DNA from: JBIIUJ01 sp044340025
Lineage (GTDB): Bacteria; Pseudomonadota; Alphaproteobacteria; Caulobacterales; Aquidulcibacteraceae
Direction: 5' to 3'
DNA length: 5,798 nt
Assembly (NCBI GenBank): GCA_044340025.1
Contig: JBIIUJ010000146.1
Span: forward strand, 1 to 5,798
The first letter of the stretch is position 1; each line of letters opens with the position of its first letter. Positions 1-4,920 of this stretch are shown piece after piece. Below the pieces are notes generated by a model, which saw only the letters and a list, made by a program, of their open reading frames with translations, had not been told where the DNA came from and did no database searches. The translations under genes and the position numbers were made by a program.

Positions 1-60
1 GGGGGGGGGGGGGCGGGCGGGGGGGGCCCCCCCCCCCCGCGCCCCACCGTCCCATCCCCC
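1..60. other. G/C homopolymer stretch at the window edge
   Basis: The first 38 bases are almost only G then only C: G13, then C, G3, C, G8 and C12, with a self-complementary G8/C8 core at about 19-34. The remainder to 60 is C-rich with scattered A and T. No reading frame, promoter or gene remnant is visible. Runs this pure are unusual even in GC-rich DNA. A contig-end artefact (poly-G read tails or misassembly) is as likely as a real sequence, and the inverted G/C structure could itself be what stopped the assembly. Confidence 0.7.
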
Positions 61-100
61 CTCAGTCGCTTCGCGACAGCTCCCCCGTGAACGGGGGAGC
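61..100. repeat. REP-like element with two tandem hairpins
   Basis: Two adjacent perfect inverted repeats are visible. The first is GTCGC (65-69) with GCGAC (73-77) around a TTC loop. The second is GCTCCCCCG (79-87) with CGGGGGAGC (92-100) around TGAA. The layout, with CTCAGTCGC before a C5/G5 hairpin, resembles the short palindromic intergenic repeats common in Caulobacterales and Sphingomonadales genomes; this is recalled from general knowledge, not a search. It sits just upstream of the acoC-like gene and lacks a T-tract, so I prefer a dispersed repeat over an intrinsic terminator. Only one copy occurs in this window, so the repeat nature is inferred. Confidence 0.6.
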
Positions 101-122
101 AAAACCCGACCAGAAAGCCCCC

Positions 123-1235
123 ATGCCCATCACCCCTCTGAAAATGCCGAAGTGGGGCCTCTCCATGCAGGAGGGGCTGGTCCAGAGCTGGCATGTCGCG
201 CCGGGCGCTGCGATCGCGGAGGGGATGGAGCTGGTCGATGTCGAGACCTCCAAGATCACCAATGTGTTCGAGGCGCCCTTCGCCGGCACGCTGCGGCGCA
301 TCGTGGCGCAGGAGGGCGAGACCCTGCCCGTGGGCGCGCTGCTGGCCGTGTTGGCCGATGAGGCGGTGAGCGAGGCCGAGATCGACGCCTTCGTCGCGGA
401 CTTCCAGGCCAGGTTCACGCCCGAGACCGAGGATGGCGAAAGCGGCGGCCTGACCGAGAGGAGGCTGAGCCTGCCTGATGGCCGCACGATCCGCGCCACG
501 CTGGCCGGCGAGGGCGAGACGCCGGTGGTGTTCCTGCATGGCTTTGGCGGCGATCTGAACAATTGGGCGCTGGTGCAGCCGGCTGTGGCGGCCGCAGCCG
601 CCACCATCGCGCTCGATCTGCCGGGCCACGGCGCCAGCGCCAAGGATGTGGGCGCAGGCGACCTTGCGGCGCTGTCGGGGGCGGTGCTCGAAGCCCTCGA
701 CGCCTTAAGCGTGAGCAAGGCGCATCTGGTCGGCCATTCGCTGGGCGGGGCTGTGGCGCTGGCGGCGACGCTCGCCCAGCCGGAGCGGATCGCCACGCTC
801 ACGCTTGTGTGCCCGGCCGCTCTGCCCGGCACGGCGCTGAACGCCGACTATCTCGACGGCTTTATCGCCGCCGGCCGCGCGCGCGCGCTGGCTGAGGTGT
901 TGGCGCTGCTGTTTGCAGACCCCGCGACCGCCACGCGCGACATGGCCGAAGACATCCTGAAGTCGAAGCGGCTGGATGGGGTGGAAGAGGCGCTCTCCGC
1001 CATCCGGTCGGCCATGGCCGCGCCGGCCTTCGCCGCCCTGGGCGCGCGGGTGGGCGAGGTGACAGCCCCGCTTCTGGTGCTGGCGAGCCGGCAGGACCGG
1101 ATCGTCGGCGAGCCGGACGCAGCCGCCTTGCCCAGCGGCGCCAGACTGGTCTTCGTGGAGGGCGCCGGCCACATGCCCCACACCGAGAAGGCCGATGCCG
1201 TGAGTGTGGCGATCCTCGCCCACGTGAGCGCCTGA
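123..1235 (+). CDS. acoC: Acetoin dehydrogenase E2-type subunit: lipoyl domain fused to alpha/beta hydrolase (AcoC-like)
   Basis: A 370-residue cytoplasmic protein in two parts. Residues 3-79 are a biotinyl/lipoyl domain, with the lipoylated lysine at K44 in DVETSKITN. After an acidic linker, residues about 112-368 form an alpha/beta hydrolase: oxyanion motif HGFGG (139-143), nucleophile elbow GHSLGG with S206, probable acid D325 in SRQDRIVG, and H350 in GAGHMPH. The peripheral-subunit-binding domain and the HxxxDG acetyltransferase domain of ordinary E2 proteins are absent, as in known AcoC proteins of similar length, which act with AcoA/AcoB (E1) to split acetoin into acetyl-CoA and acetaldehyde. 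The E1 and E3 genes are not in the window and may lie upstream. I chose the ATG at 123 because the lipoyl domain starts right after it. An in-frame GTG at 87 would add residues with no domain match and start inside the repeat hairpin. The ribosome site is weak (AGAAAG at 112-117). The stop overlaps the next gene. A related lipoyl-dependent 2-oxo acid complex is possible. Confidence 0.88.
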   Translation: MPITPLKMPKWGLSMQEGLVQSWHVAPGAAIAEGMELVDVETSKITNVFEAPFAGTLRRIVAQEGETLPVGALLAVLADEAVSEAEIDAFVADFQARFTPETEDGESGGLTERRLSLPDGRTIRATLAGEGETPVVFLHGFGGDLNNWALVQPAVAAAAATIALDLPGHGASAKDVGAGDLAALSGAVLEALDALSVSKAHLVGHSLGGAVALAATLAQPERIATLTLVCPAALPGTALNADYLDGFIAAGRARALAEVLALLFADPATATRDMAEDILKSKRLDGVEEALSAIRSAMAAPAFAALGARVGEVTAPLLVLASRQDRIVGEPDAAALPSGARLVFVEGAGHMPHTEKADAVSVAILAHVSA

Positions 1236-1678
1236 TGCTGAAAGGTCTTGATCCCTTGCTGTCGCCAGACCTGCTGTGGGTGCTGGCGGCCATGGGCCAT
1301 GGCGACGATCTGCTGCTCGCCGACGCCAACCACCCGGCCGAGACGATCGCGCGCGCCACCACCACCGGCCGGTTGATCCGCCTGCCGGGGGTGAGCGCCG
1401 ACCGGGCGCTGCGCGCCATTCTCACCGTGCTGCCGATCGACGATTTCACGCCCGATCCCTTGCGCGTGATGCAGGTGGTGGGCGATGCGGCGGCGGTCCC
1501 GCCGGCGGTGGCCGCGATGGCGCAGGAAGCAGCGCAAGCCGGATTCTCTGGCCCGATCGTCAGTCTGGAGCGGTTCGCCTTCTATGGCGCGGCCAAGGCG
1601 GCGTTCGCCGTGGTGCAGACCGGCGACACCCGCTTCTACGCCAATCTCCTGCTGCGCAAGGGCGCGGTGGAGGCCTGA
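1235..1678 (+). CDS. fucU: RbsD/FucU-family sugar mutarotase (L-fucose mutarotase-like)
   Basis: A 147-residue protein matching the RbsD/FucU family over its full length (E. coli FucU has 140 residues). Visible hallmarks are the N-terminal MLKGLDPLLSPDLL, the catalytic-type histidine H22 in MGHGD, D30 in LADAN, R113 and Y117 in ERFAFY, and Y135/N137 before LLLRKG near the C-terminus. Family members interconvert the alpha and beta anomers of monosaccharides such as fucose or ribose, feeding the correct anomer to an isomerase or kinase. The FucU branch fits better than RbsD because of the MGHGD and RFAFY motifs; the actual sugar is not known. The start ATG overlaps the acoC-like stop by one base (TGATG, 1233-1237), which implies translational coupling. 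No sugar transporter, isomerase or kinase is visible here, so the metabolic partner is missing from view. The stop directly abuts that of the convergent small gene. Confidence 0.88.
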   Translation: MLKGLDPLLSPDLLWVLAAMGHGDDLLLADANHPAETIARATTTGRLIRLPGVSADRALRAILTVLPIDDFTPDPLRVMQVVGDAAAVPPAVAAMAQEAAQAGFSGPIVSLERFAFYGAAKAAFAVVQTGDTRFYANLLLRKGAVEA

Positions 1679-1933
1679 TCAGTCCAGCAGGCGCAGGCGC
1701 GGCAGGCGCGGCTGCGGCCAGGCTGGAGCATCCAGCACGCCCGCCCCCTCCTCCGCCTCATCGGCGCCGAACGCGATGGTGACGCCACGACCATCCGGGC
1801 CGAGCGCAACGCGAAATACCTCCCGCTCGGCCGGTTCGGCCTCGCTCTGGGGTGCGTTTGCATAGTCCACGCCGGCCAGGCTCAACAACAAGGCCAGAAA
1901 GGCGTCTCTCAGGGCGATCAGGGACTGCAGCAT
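1679..1933 (-). CDS. Small protein of unknown function with N-terminal hydrophobic segment
   Basis: An 84-residue product that I do not recognise. Residues about 3-22 are hydrophobic (LIALRDAFLALLLSLAG) and followed by VDYANAPQ. This could be a weak signal peptide cut after ANA, or a membrane anchor, although an early Arg-Asp pair is atypical of signal peptides. The remainder is acidic in the middle (SEAEPAEREVF, ADEAEEGAG) and has a basic, Leu/Arg/Pro-rich tail (RLPRLRLLD). The ATG at 1931-1933 is preferred because GGAG lies 8 bases upstream (1942-1945). An upstream in-frame TTG at 1979-1981 would give 100 residues without a good ribosome site. It converges on fucU with no gap: the two stop codons are adjacent in TGATCA (1676-1681). 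GC-rich DNA readily produces chance ORFs, so the ribosome site and the fit between genes are the main support for it being real. Confidence 0.6.
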   Translation of the reverse strand: MLQSLIALRDAFLALLLSLAGVDYANAPQSEAEPAEREVFRVALGPDGRGVTIAFGADEAEEGAGVLDAPAWPQPRLPRLRLLD

Positions 1934-2016
1934 CGATGGGACTCCGCCGCCCAATCTGCGCTCGCCCAAAAGCCTGCGCAAGAACCCTGACCCTGAACTC
2001 CTGGTAAGGTGGCTGC

Positions 2017-2802
2017 CTAATGGCCGGTCCAGGCGGGCTTGCGCTTCTGGGCGAAGGCCATCGGCCCCTCGATCATGTCCTGCGAGCGAAACATCGCCTG
2101 GATCGCCGGATAGGCGCGCTGGCCCTCATAGGCCGCCCGCAGCGAGGGCTCGTCCAGCCCGCGATAGACCGCTTGCTTGGAGGCGCGGATCGACATGGGC
2201 GACAGCTCCAGGATCTGATCGGCCCAGGCCCGCGCGCGCGCCATCAAATCCTCGGGCTTGGCCACCTCATTGACGAAGCCCAGCGCCTGGCCCTCCGCGG
2301 CGCTCACGCGCCGGCCGGTCAGGATCATGCCCATCGCCTGTTTCTGGCCGATCATGCGCGGCAGGCGGTGCAGCCCGCCGGCCAGCGCGGCGAGGCCCAC
2401 GCGCGGCTCGGGCAGGGCAAAGCTCGCCGTTTCGGCCGCCACGATCAGATCGCACGCCAGCGCGATCTCGAAGCCGCCGCCCATGGCCAGCCCGTTGACG
2501 GCGGCGATCACCGGCTTGTCGAGATCCCAGCGCGAGGTGAGGCCCGCAAAGCCGCTGGCCGGCACGCTCATCTTGCCGCCCATGGCCTGATATTTCAGGT
2601 CGTTGCCGGCGGAAAAGGCCTTGTCGCCAGCACCCGTGATGATTGCGACCCAGAGGTCGGGGTCGGCGGCGAAAGCGTCGAACACCGCGGCGAGTTCGGC
2701 GTTGGCCGGCGGGTGCAGGCTGTTCATCACCTCCGGCCGGTTGATCGTGACGATCAGCAGCTTGCCGTCGGTTTGCGTGATGCAGAATTCGCGCGCGCTC
2801 AT
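2017..2802 (-). CDS. Enoyl-CoA hydratase/isomerase family protein (crotonase fold)
   Basis: A 261-residue cytoplasmic crotonase-superfamily protein of normal length. It has the family motifs NRPEVMNSL (21-29), the first oxyanion-hole loop FSAGNDLK (63-70), NGLAMGGGFE (103-112) giving the second oxyanion contact, and the two acid/base glutamates of true hydratases, E112 and E132 (in LPEPRVGL). With both glutamates present, hydration of a trans-2-enoyl-CoA or dehydration of a hydroxyacyl-CoA is plausible. The AGNDLK loop resembles the CaiD (carnitinyl-CoA dehydratase) side of the family, but the substrate cannot be set from sequence and a beta-oxidation role is equally possible. The start is strongly supported: GGAGG at 2809-2813 lies 6 bases before the ATG at 2800-2802. 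It follows xthA on the same strand after a 74-bp gap, so co-transcription is possible, though the good ribosome site and the gap also allow a separate promoter. No other acyl-CoA genes are nearby. Confidence 0.9.
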   Translation of the reverse strand: MSAREFCITQTDGKLLIVTINRPEVMNSLHPPANAELAAVFDAFAADPDLWVAIITGAGDKAFSAGNDLKYQAMGGKMSVPASGFAGLTSRWDLDKPVIAAVNGLAMGGGFEIALACDLIVAAETASFALPEPRVGLAALAGGLHRLPRMIGQKQAMGMILTGRRVSAAEGQALGFVNEVAKPEDLMARARAWADQILELSPMSIRASKQAVYRGLDEPSLRAAYEGQRAYPAIQAMFRSQDMIEGPMAFAQKRKPAWTGH

Positions 2803-2876
2803 CGCCTTCCTCCCCGATGTTTTGCGCGTTTATGGCGGCCCTCAGCCGCAGGGGGAAGCCTGACGCGGCGGCACGC

Positions 2877-3692
2877 CTAGAGCGCAAAGCGGGCCAGCAC
2901 GGGGACGTGGTCGGACGGCTTTTCCCAGGCCCGCGCCTCGGTGAGGATGGAAAACCGCTCCGGCCCCGCCGCCTCGAACGCCGCGCCCAGATCATGCGTC
3001 GCCCAGATGTGATCGAGCCGCCGGCCGCGATTGTTCACCGTCCAGTCCGGGCTGCGATAGCTCCACCAGGTAAAGAGCTTCTCGGGATCGGGCCGGGCGA
3101 TGCGCGCGAGATCCAGAAAGCCGCCCTGCGCGCAGACCGCGCCGAGCGCCTCGGTCTCCACCGGCGTGTGGCTCACGACATCCAGCAACGCCTTGTGCGA
3201 CCAGACGTCATGCTCGCCCGGCGCGATGTTGAGGTCGCCGACCAGCACAAGACCGCCCCCGCCCGCCTGCGCGCGCGCCGCATAATGCGCGCGCATCCGC
3301 GCCATGACCGCCAGCTTGTGGGCGAACTTTTCGTTGACGGCGGGATCGGGCTCGTCGCCGCCGGCGGGAACATAGAGGTTGTGGATCTCCACCCCCGCCA
3401 CGCGGGCGGCCACCACCCGCGCCTCGCCACGCGGGCACAGATCCGGCGCGGCCGCCTCCTCCAGAGGCAGGCGCGACAGGATGGCCACGCCATGCCAGCC
3501 CTTCTGGCCCATGATGGCGGCATGCACATAGCCCAGATCGGCGAAGGCAGCCGACGGGAACTCGCCTGTGCGGCACTTGATCTCCTGAAGGCAGAGCACG
3601 TCTGGCTGCGCCATCTCCAGATAGCGCCGCACGATGGGCGCGCGCAGGCGCACCGAATTGATGTTCCAGGAAGCGATGGAGAGCGTGGCCAT
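2877..3692 (-). CDS. xthA: Exodeoxyribonuclease III (AP endonuclease, XthA)
   Basis: A 271-residue Mg2+-dependent exonuclease III/AP endonuclease of the EEP superfamily, with the normal full length (E. coli: 268). It cleaves DNA 5' of abasic sites and removes 3' blocking groups and nucleotides in base-excision repair. Active-site motifs occur in order: WNINSVR (9-15), LQEIK with the metal-binding E37, LYVPAGG with Y107, GDLNIAP with D153 and N155, FTWWSYR (207-213), RLDHIW with D227, and SDHVPV with D261 and H262. All key residues are present, so it should be active. The ATG at 3690-3692 places the first motif where the family expects it; a weak AAGG lies about 7 bases upstream. It is downstream of the hairpin-rich 3720-3877 region on the same strand, and its start is only 28 bases past the terminator-like hairpin. 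It may therefore be read from a promoter I cannot see, or from the upstream sigma-70-like promoter by read-through. Confidence 0.96.
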   Translation of the reverse strand: MATLSIASWNINSVRLRAPIVRRYLEMAQPDVLCLQEIKCRTGEFPSAAFADLGYVHAAIMGQKGWHGVAILSRLPLEEAAAPDLCPRGEARVVAARVAGVEIHNLYVPAGGDEPDPAVNEKFAHKLAVMARMRAHYAARAQAGGGGLVLVGDLNIAPGEHDVWSHKALLDVVSHTPVETEALGAVCAQGGFLDLARIARPDPEKLFTWWSYRSPDWTVNNRGRRLDHIWATHDLGAAFEAAGPERFSILTEARAWEKPSDHVPVLARFAL

Positions 3693-3719
3693 GCGCAGGC
3701 CTTACCCGCGCCCGGCCCC

Positions 3720-3758
3720 AAATAGAAGCGCCCGGCCGAGGGGACGACCGGGCGCTTC
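3720..3758 (-). terminator. Rho-independent terminator-like hairpin before xthA
   Basis: A perfect 11-bp stem, GAAGCGCCCGG (3725-3735) with CCGGGCGCTTC (3748-3758), encloses a 12-base loop. On the minus strand the stem is followed by TATTT (3724-3720), a short U-tract. On the plus strand it is followed by CGCTGAGG, so it can only end minus-strand transcription. It ends 27 bases upstream of the xthA start codon, where no gene stops, so it must end a non-coding transcript or act as an attenuator for xthA. The U-tract is short, so termination could be partial. Confidence 0.65.
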
Positions 3759-3877
3759 CGCTGAGGCATCCGCGCCTCACGCCGGGAGGGGATAGTGCCG
3801 GCGGGGGGATGGGTTGGCCCTGAGGATCGGCAAGCGGGGGGACGACGCTGATCCGGGGACGGGCCTCCCATCCACAC
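3720..3877 (-). ncRNA. Candidate small RNA (or structured xthA leader), about 155 nt
   Basis: No coding gene fits this stretch, yet it has a promoter upstream and a terminator at its end. The minus-strand RNA would fold into a chain of hairpins. H1: 3867-3873 pairs with 3807-3813, 3861-3865 with 3816-3820, 3850-3854 with 3824-3828, and 3846-3849 with 3833-3836. H2: 3798-3803 pairs with 3780-3785 around a 12-base loop. H3: TGAGGC (3774-3779) pairs with GCCTCA (3762-3767). H4 is the terminator. Unpaired parts show RUCCCC four times (3855-3860, 3838-3843, 3788-3793, 3740-3745). C-rich loops of this type in known bacterial small RNAs pair with Shine-Dalgarno sites; that function here is inference. 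The 5' end is estimated from the -10 box. I considered 6S RNA, SRP RNA and tmRNA, but the fold or core motifs do not match. A cis-acting leader for xthA is the main alternative. Confidence 0.5.
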
Positions 3878-3882
3878 GTGGC

Positions 3883-3911
3883 AATATAGACACACCGCCA
3901 AATTTTTTCAA
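3883..3911 (-). promoter_or_regulatory. Sigma-70-type promoter, minus strand
   Basis: Reading the minus strand, TTGAAA (3911-3906) is followed by exactly 17 bases and TATATT (3888-3883), one mismatch from consensus in the -35 and one in the -10. An A/T-rich stretch (AGTTTAATC) precedes the -35 box, in an otherwise extremely GC-rich window. Transcription would start near 3875-3879, at or inside a CACGTG palindrome (3875-3880). It points into the hairpin region and xthA, away from kdsA. The match is far better than anything else I see in this window. Confidence 0.7.
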
Positions 3912-4038
3912 GATTAAACTTCAGCCAGACTTGCGTGTTGTCGTTTCGCCACACCGCGCAGAGGGCGGCAGCGAAGCCCTAGCGGCGCGGGCGGGCAAGG
4001 CGCATATGCGGGCCAACGCCTCTTCGGGAGCCTTCGCC
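3912..4038 (+). promoter_or_regulatory. kdsA upstream region with leader hairpin
   Basis: This stretch must carry or lead from the kdsA promoter, but I see no convincing -35/-10 pair on the plus strand. A hairpin AGGGC (3962-3966) with GCCCT (3976-3980) around a 9-base loop lies about 60 bases before the kdsA start; it has no T-tract and its role is unknown. GGGAG at 4026-4030 is the ribosome site, 8 bases before the ATG at 4039, and decides that start over the in-frame ATG at 4006, whose upstream AAGG is poorer. The divergent minus-strand promoter lies just to the left, so the two may share regulation. Confidence 0.35.
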
Positions 4039-4887
4039 ATGACCGCCGCCAACCCAATCGTGACCATCGGGGCCGGAAACGCCGCCGTTCGGGTGGGCAA
4101 TGCCTTGCCGCTGGCCTTCATCTGCGGGCCCTGCGCCATGGAAAGCCGCGCCCACGCGCTGGAAACGGCGCAGTGGCTGAAAGAAACGTTCGGCAGGCTG
4201 GGCGTGGGCTTCATCTACAAGACCAGCTTCGACAAGGCCAACCGCTCCAGCCTGTCGGGCGCGCGCGGCGCGGGGCTGGAAGGCGCGCTGCCGGTCTTTG
4301 CCGAGATCCGCGAGAGCCTTGGCGTGCCGGTCCTGACGGACGTGCATGCGCCCGATCAGTGCGCGCTGGCGGCGCAGGCGGTGGACGTGCTCCAGATCCC
4401 CGCCTTCCTGTGTCGCCAGACCGATCTGCTCGTGGCCGCCGCCGAGACGGGCAAGCCCGTGAACGTGAAGAAGGGCCAGTTCCTGGCCCCATGGGATATG
4501 AAGAACGTGGTCGCCAAGATCACCGGCAGCGGCAATCCCAACGTGCTCGTCACCGAACGGGGCGCGAGCTTTGGCTACAACACGCTGGTGACGGACTTCC
4601 GCAGCCTGCCCATCATGGCCGAAACCGGCGCGCCGGTGGTGTTTGACGCCACCCATTCGGTGCAGCAGCCCGGCGGCATGGGCGACCGCTCCGGCGGGGA
4701 CCGCACGATGGCGCCGGTGCTCGCGCGCGCTGCCGCTGCGGTGGGCGTGGCCGCCATCTTCATGGAAGCCCACCCGGACCCGGACAAGGCCCCCTCCGAC
4801 GGCCCCAACATGGTGCGGTTCGATGATCTGGCCGAGATCGTGGAGACGATCCGCGACCACGACCGGATCGCCAAGCGCGCGGCCTGA
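4039..4887 (+). CDS. kdsA: 3-deoxy-8-phosphooctulonate synthase (Kdo-8-phosphate synthase), metal-dependent class
   Basis: A 282-residue cytoplasmic enzyme that condenses phosphoenolpyruvate with arabinose-5-phosphate to Kdo-8-phosphate, the precursor of the Kdo sugar of lipopolysaccharide inner core. Length matches the family (E. coli: 284). Conserved blocks run in order: ICGPCAMES (28-36), KTSFDKANRSS (61-71), DVHAPDQ (101-107), QIPAFLCRQTDL (119-130), NVKKGQF (142-148), ERGASFGYN (173-181), DATHSVQQPGG (203-213) and EAHPDPDKAPSDGPN (243-257). The probable metal ligands are C32, H206, E243 and D254. The cysteine replaces the asparagine found in the metal-independent E. coli type, and KKGQFLAP replaces KKPQFVSP, so this is the metal-dependent class seen in Aquifex. 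The ATG at 4039 is chosen for its GGGAG ribosome site and family-like N-terminus; an ATG at 4006 would add 11 residues. The usual alphaproteobacterial neighbours pyrG and eno are not adjacent on the visible side. It ends 15 bp from the convergent TPR gene. Confidence 0.96.
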   Translation: MTAANPIVTIGAGNAAVRVGNALPLAFICGPCAMESRAHALETAQWLKETFGRLGVGFIYKTSFDKANRSSLSGARGAGLEGALPVFAEIRESLGVPVLTDVHAPDQCALAAQAVDVLQIPAFLCRQTDLLVAAAETGKPVNVKKGQFLAPWDMKNVVAKITGSGNPNVLVTERGASFGYNTLVTDFRSLPIMAETGAPVVFDATHSVQQPGGMGDRSGGDRTMAPVLARAAAAVGVAAIFMEAHPDPDKAPSDGPNMVRFDDLAEIVETIRDHDRIAKRAA

Positions 4888-4920
4888 GGCCGGCTTTCGG
4901 GCCTATTCCGGCGGCCGGCC
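4887..4920. terminator. Possible hairpin between convergent kdsA and TPR gene
   Basis: Around the 15-bp gap, AGGCC (4887-4891) can pair with GGCCT (4900-4904). Alternatively, GGCCGGC (4888-4894) can pair with GCCGGCC (4914-4920), which extends into the end of the TPR gene. Neither has a clear T-tract on either strand. It may help end transcription from both sides, but inverted repeats of this size arise easily in DNA this GC-rich. Confidence 0.25.

Noticed and set aside
87..122. Earlier GTG start for the acoC-like gene
   Set aside because: It begins inside the REP-like hairpin, adds 12 residues outside the lipoyl domain, and the ATG at 123 is directly followed by the conserved domain start.
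868..890. Alternating GC tract
   Set aside because: It lies within the hydrolase domain coding for GRARALA; codon bias in GC-rich DNA explains it, with no sign of a repeat or Z-DNA function.
1687..1712. Short tandem repeats of GGCAGGCGC type
   Set aside because: Few, imperfect units encoding the Leu/Arg/Pro tail of the small protein; too short to call a repeat array or CRISPR.
2826..2855. Hairpin between xthA and the enoyl-CoA hydratase gene
   Set aside because: Only about 4 bp of CCCT/AGGG pairing with no T-tract; not enough for a terminator call.
2020..2880. Long plus-strand open frame opposite the enoyl-CoA hydratase
   Set aside because: It is an antisense shadow, rich in His/Arg/Gly/Ala with no domain pattern, typical of GC-rich DNA; the minus-strand gene has clear catalytic motifs.
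3720..3877. 6S RNA, SRP RNA or tmRNA
   Set aside because: The 5' and 3' ends do not form the long closing stem of 6S RNA (the 5' end pairs locally), although GGCCCGUCCCC looks superficially like part of E. coli 6S. The GGAAGGAAGCA-type SRP core and tmRNA features are absent.
3814..4038. Long N-terminal extension of kdsA
   Set aside because: The frame is open, but the family starts near 4039, GGGAG supports that ATG, and the extension would run through the divergent promoter and hairpin region.
3979..4860. Minus-strand open frame opposite kdsA
   Set aside because: Low-complexity His/Arg/Gly composition, with no ribosome site or family motif; kdsA fully explains the stretch.
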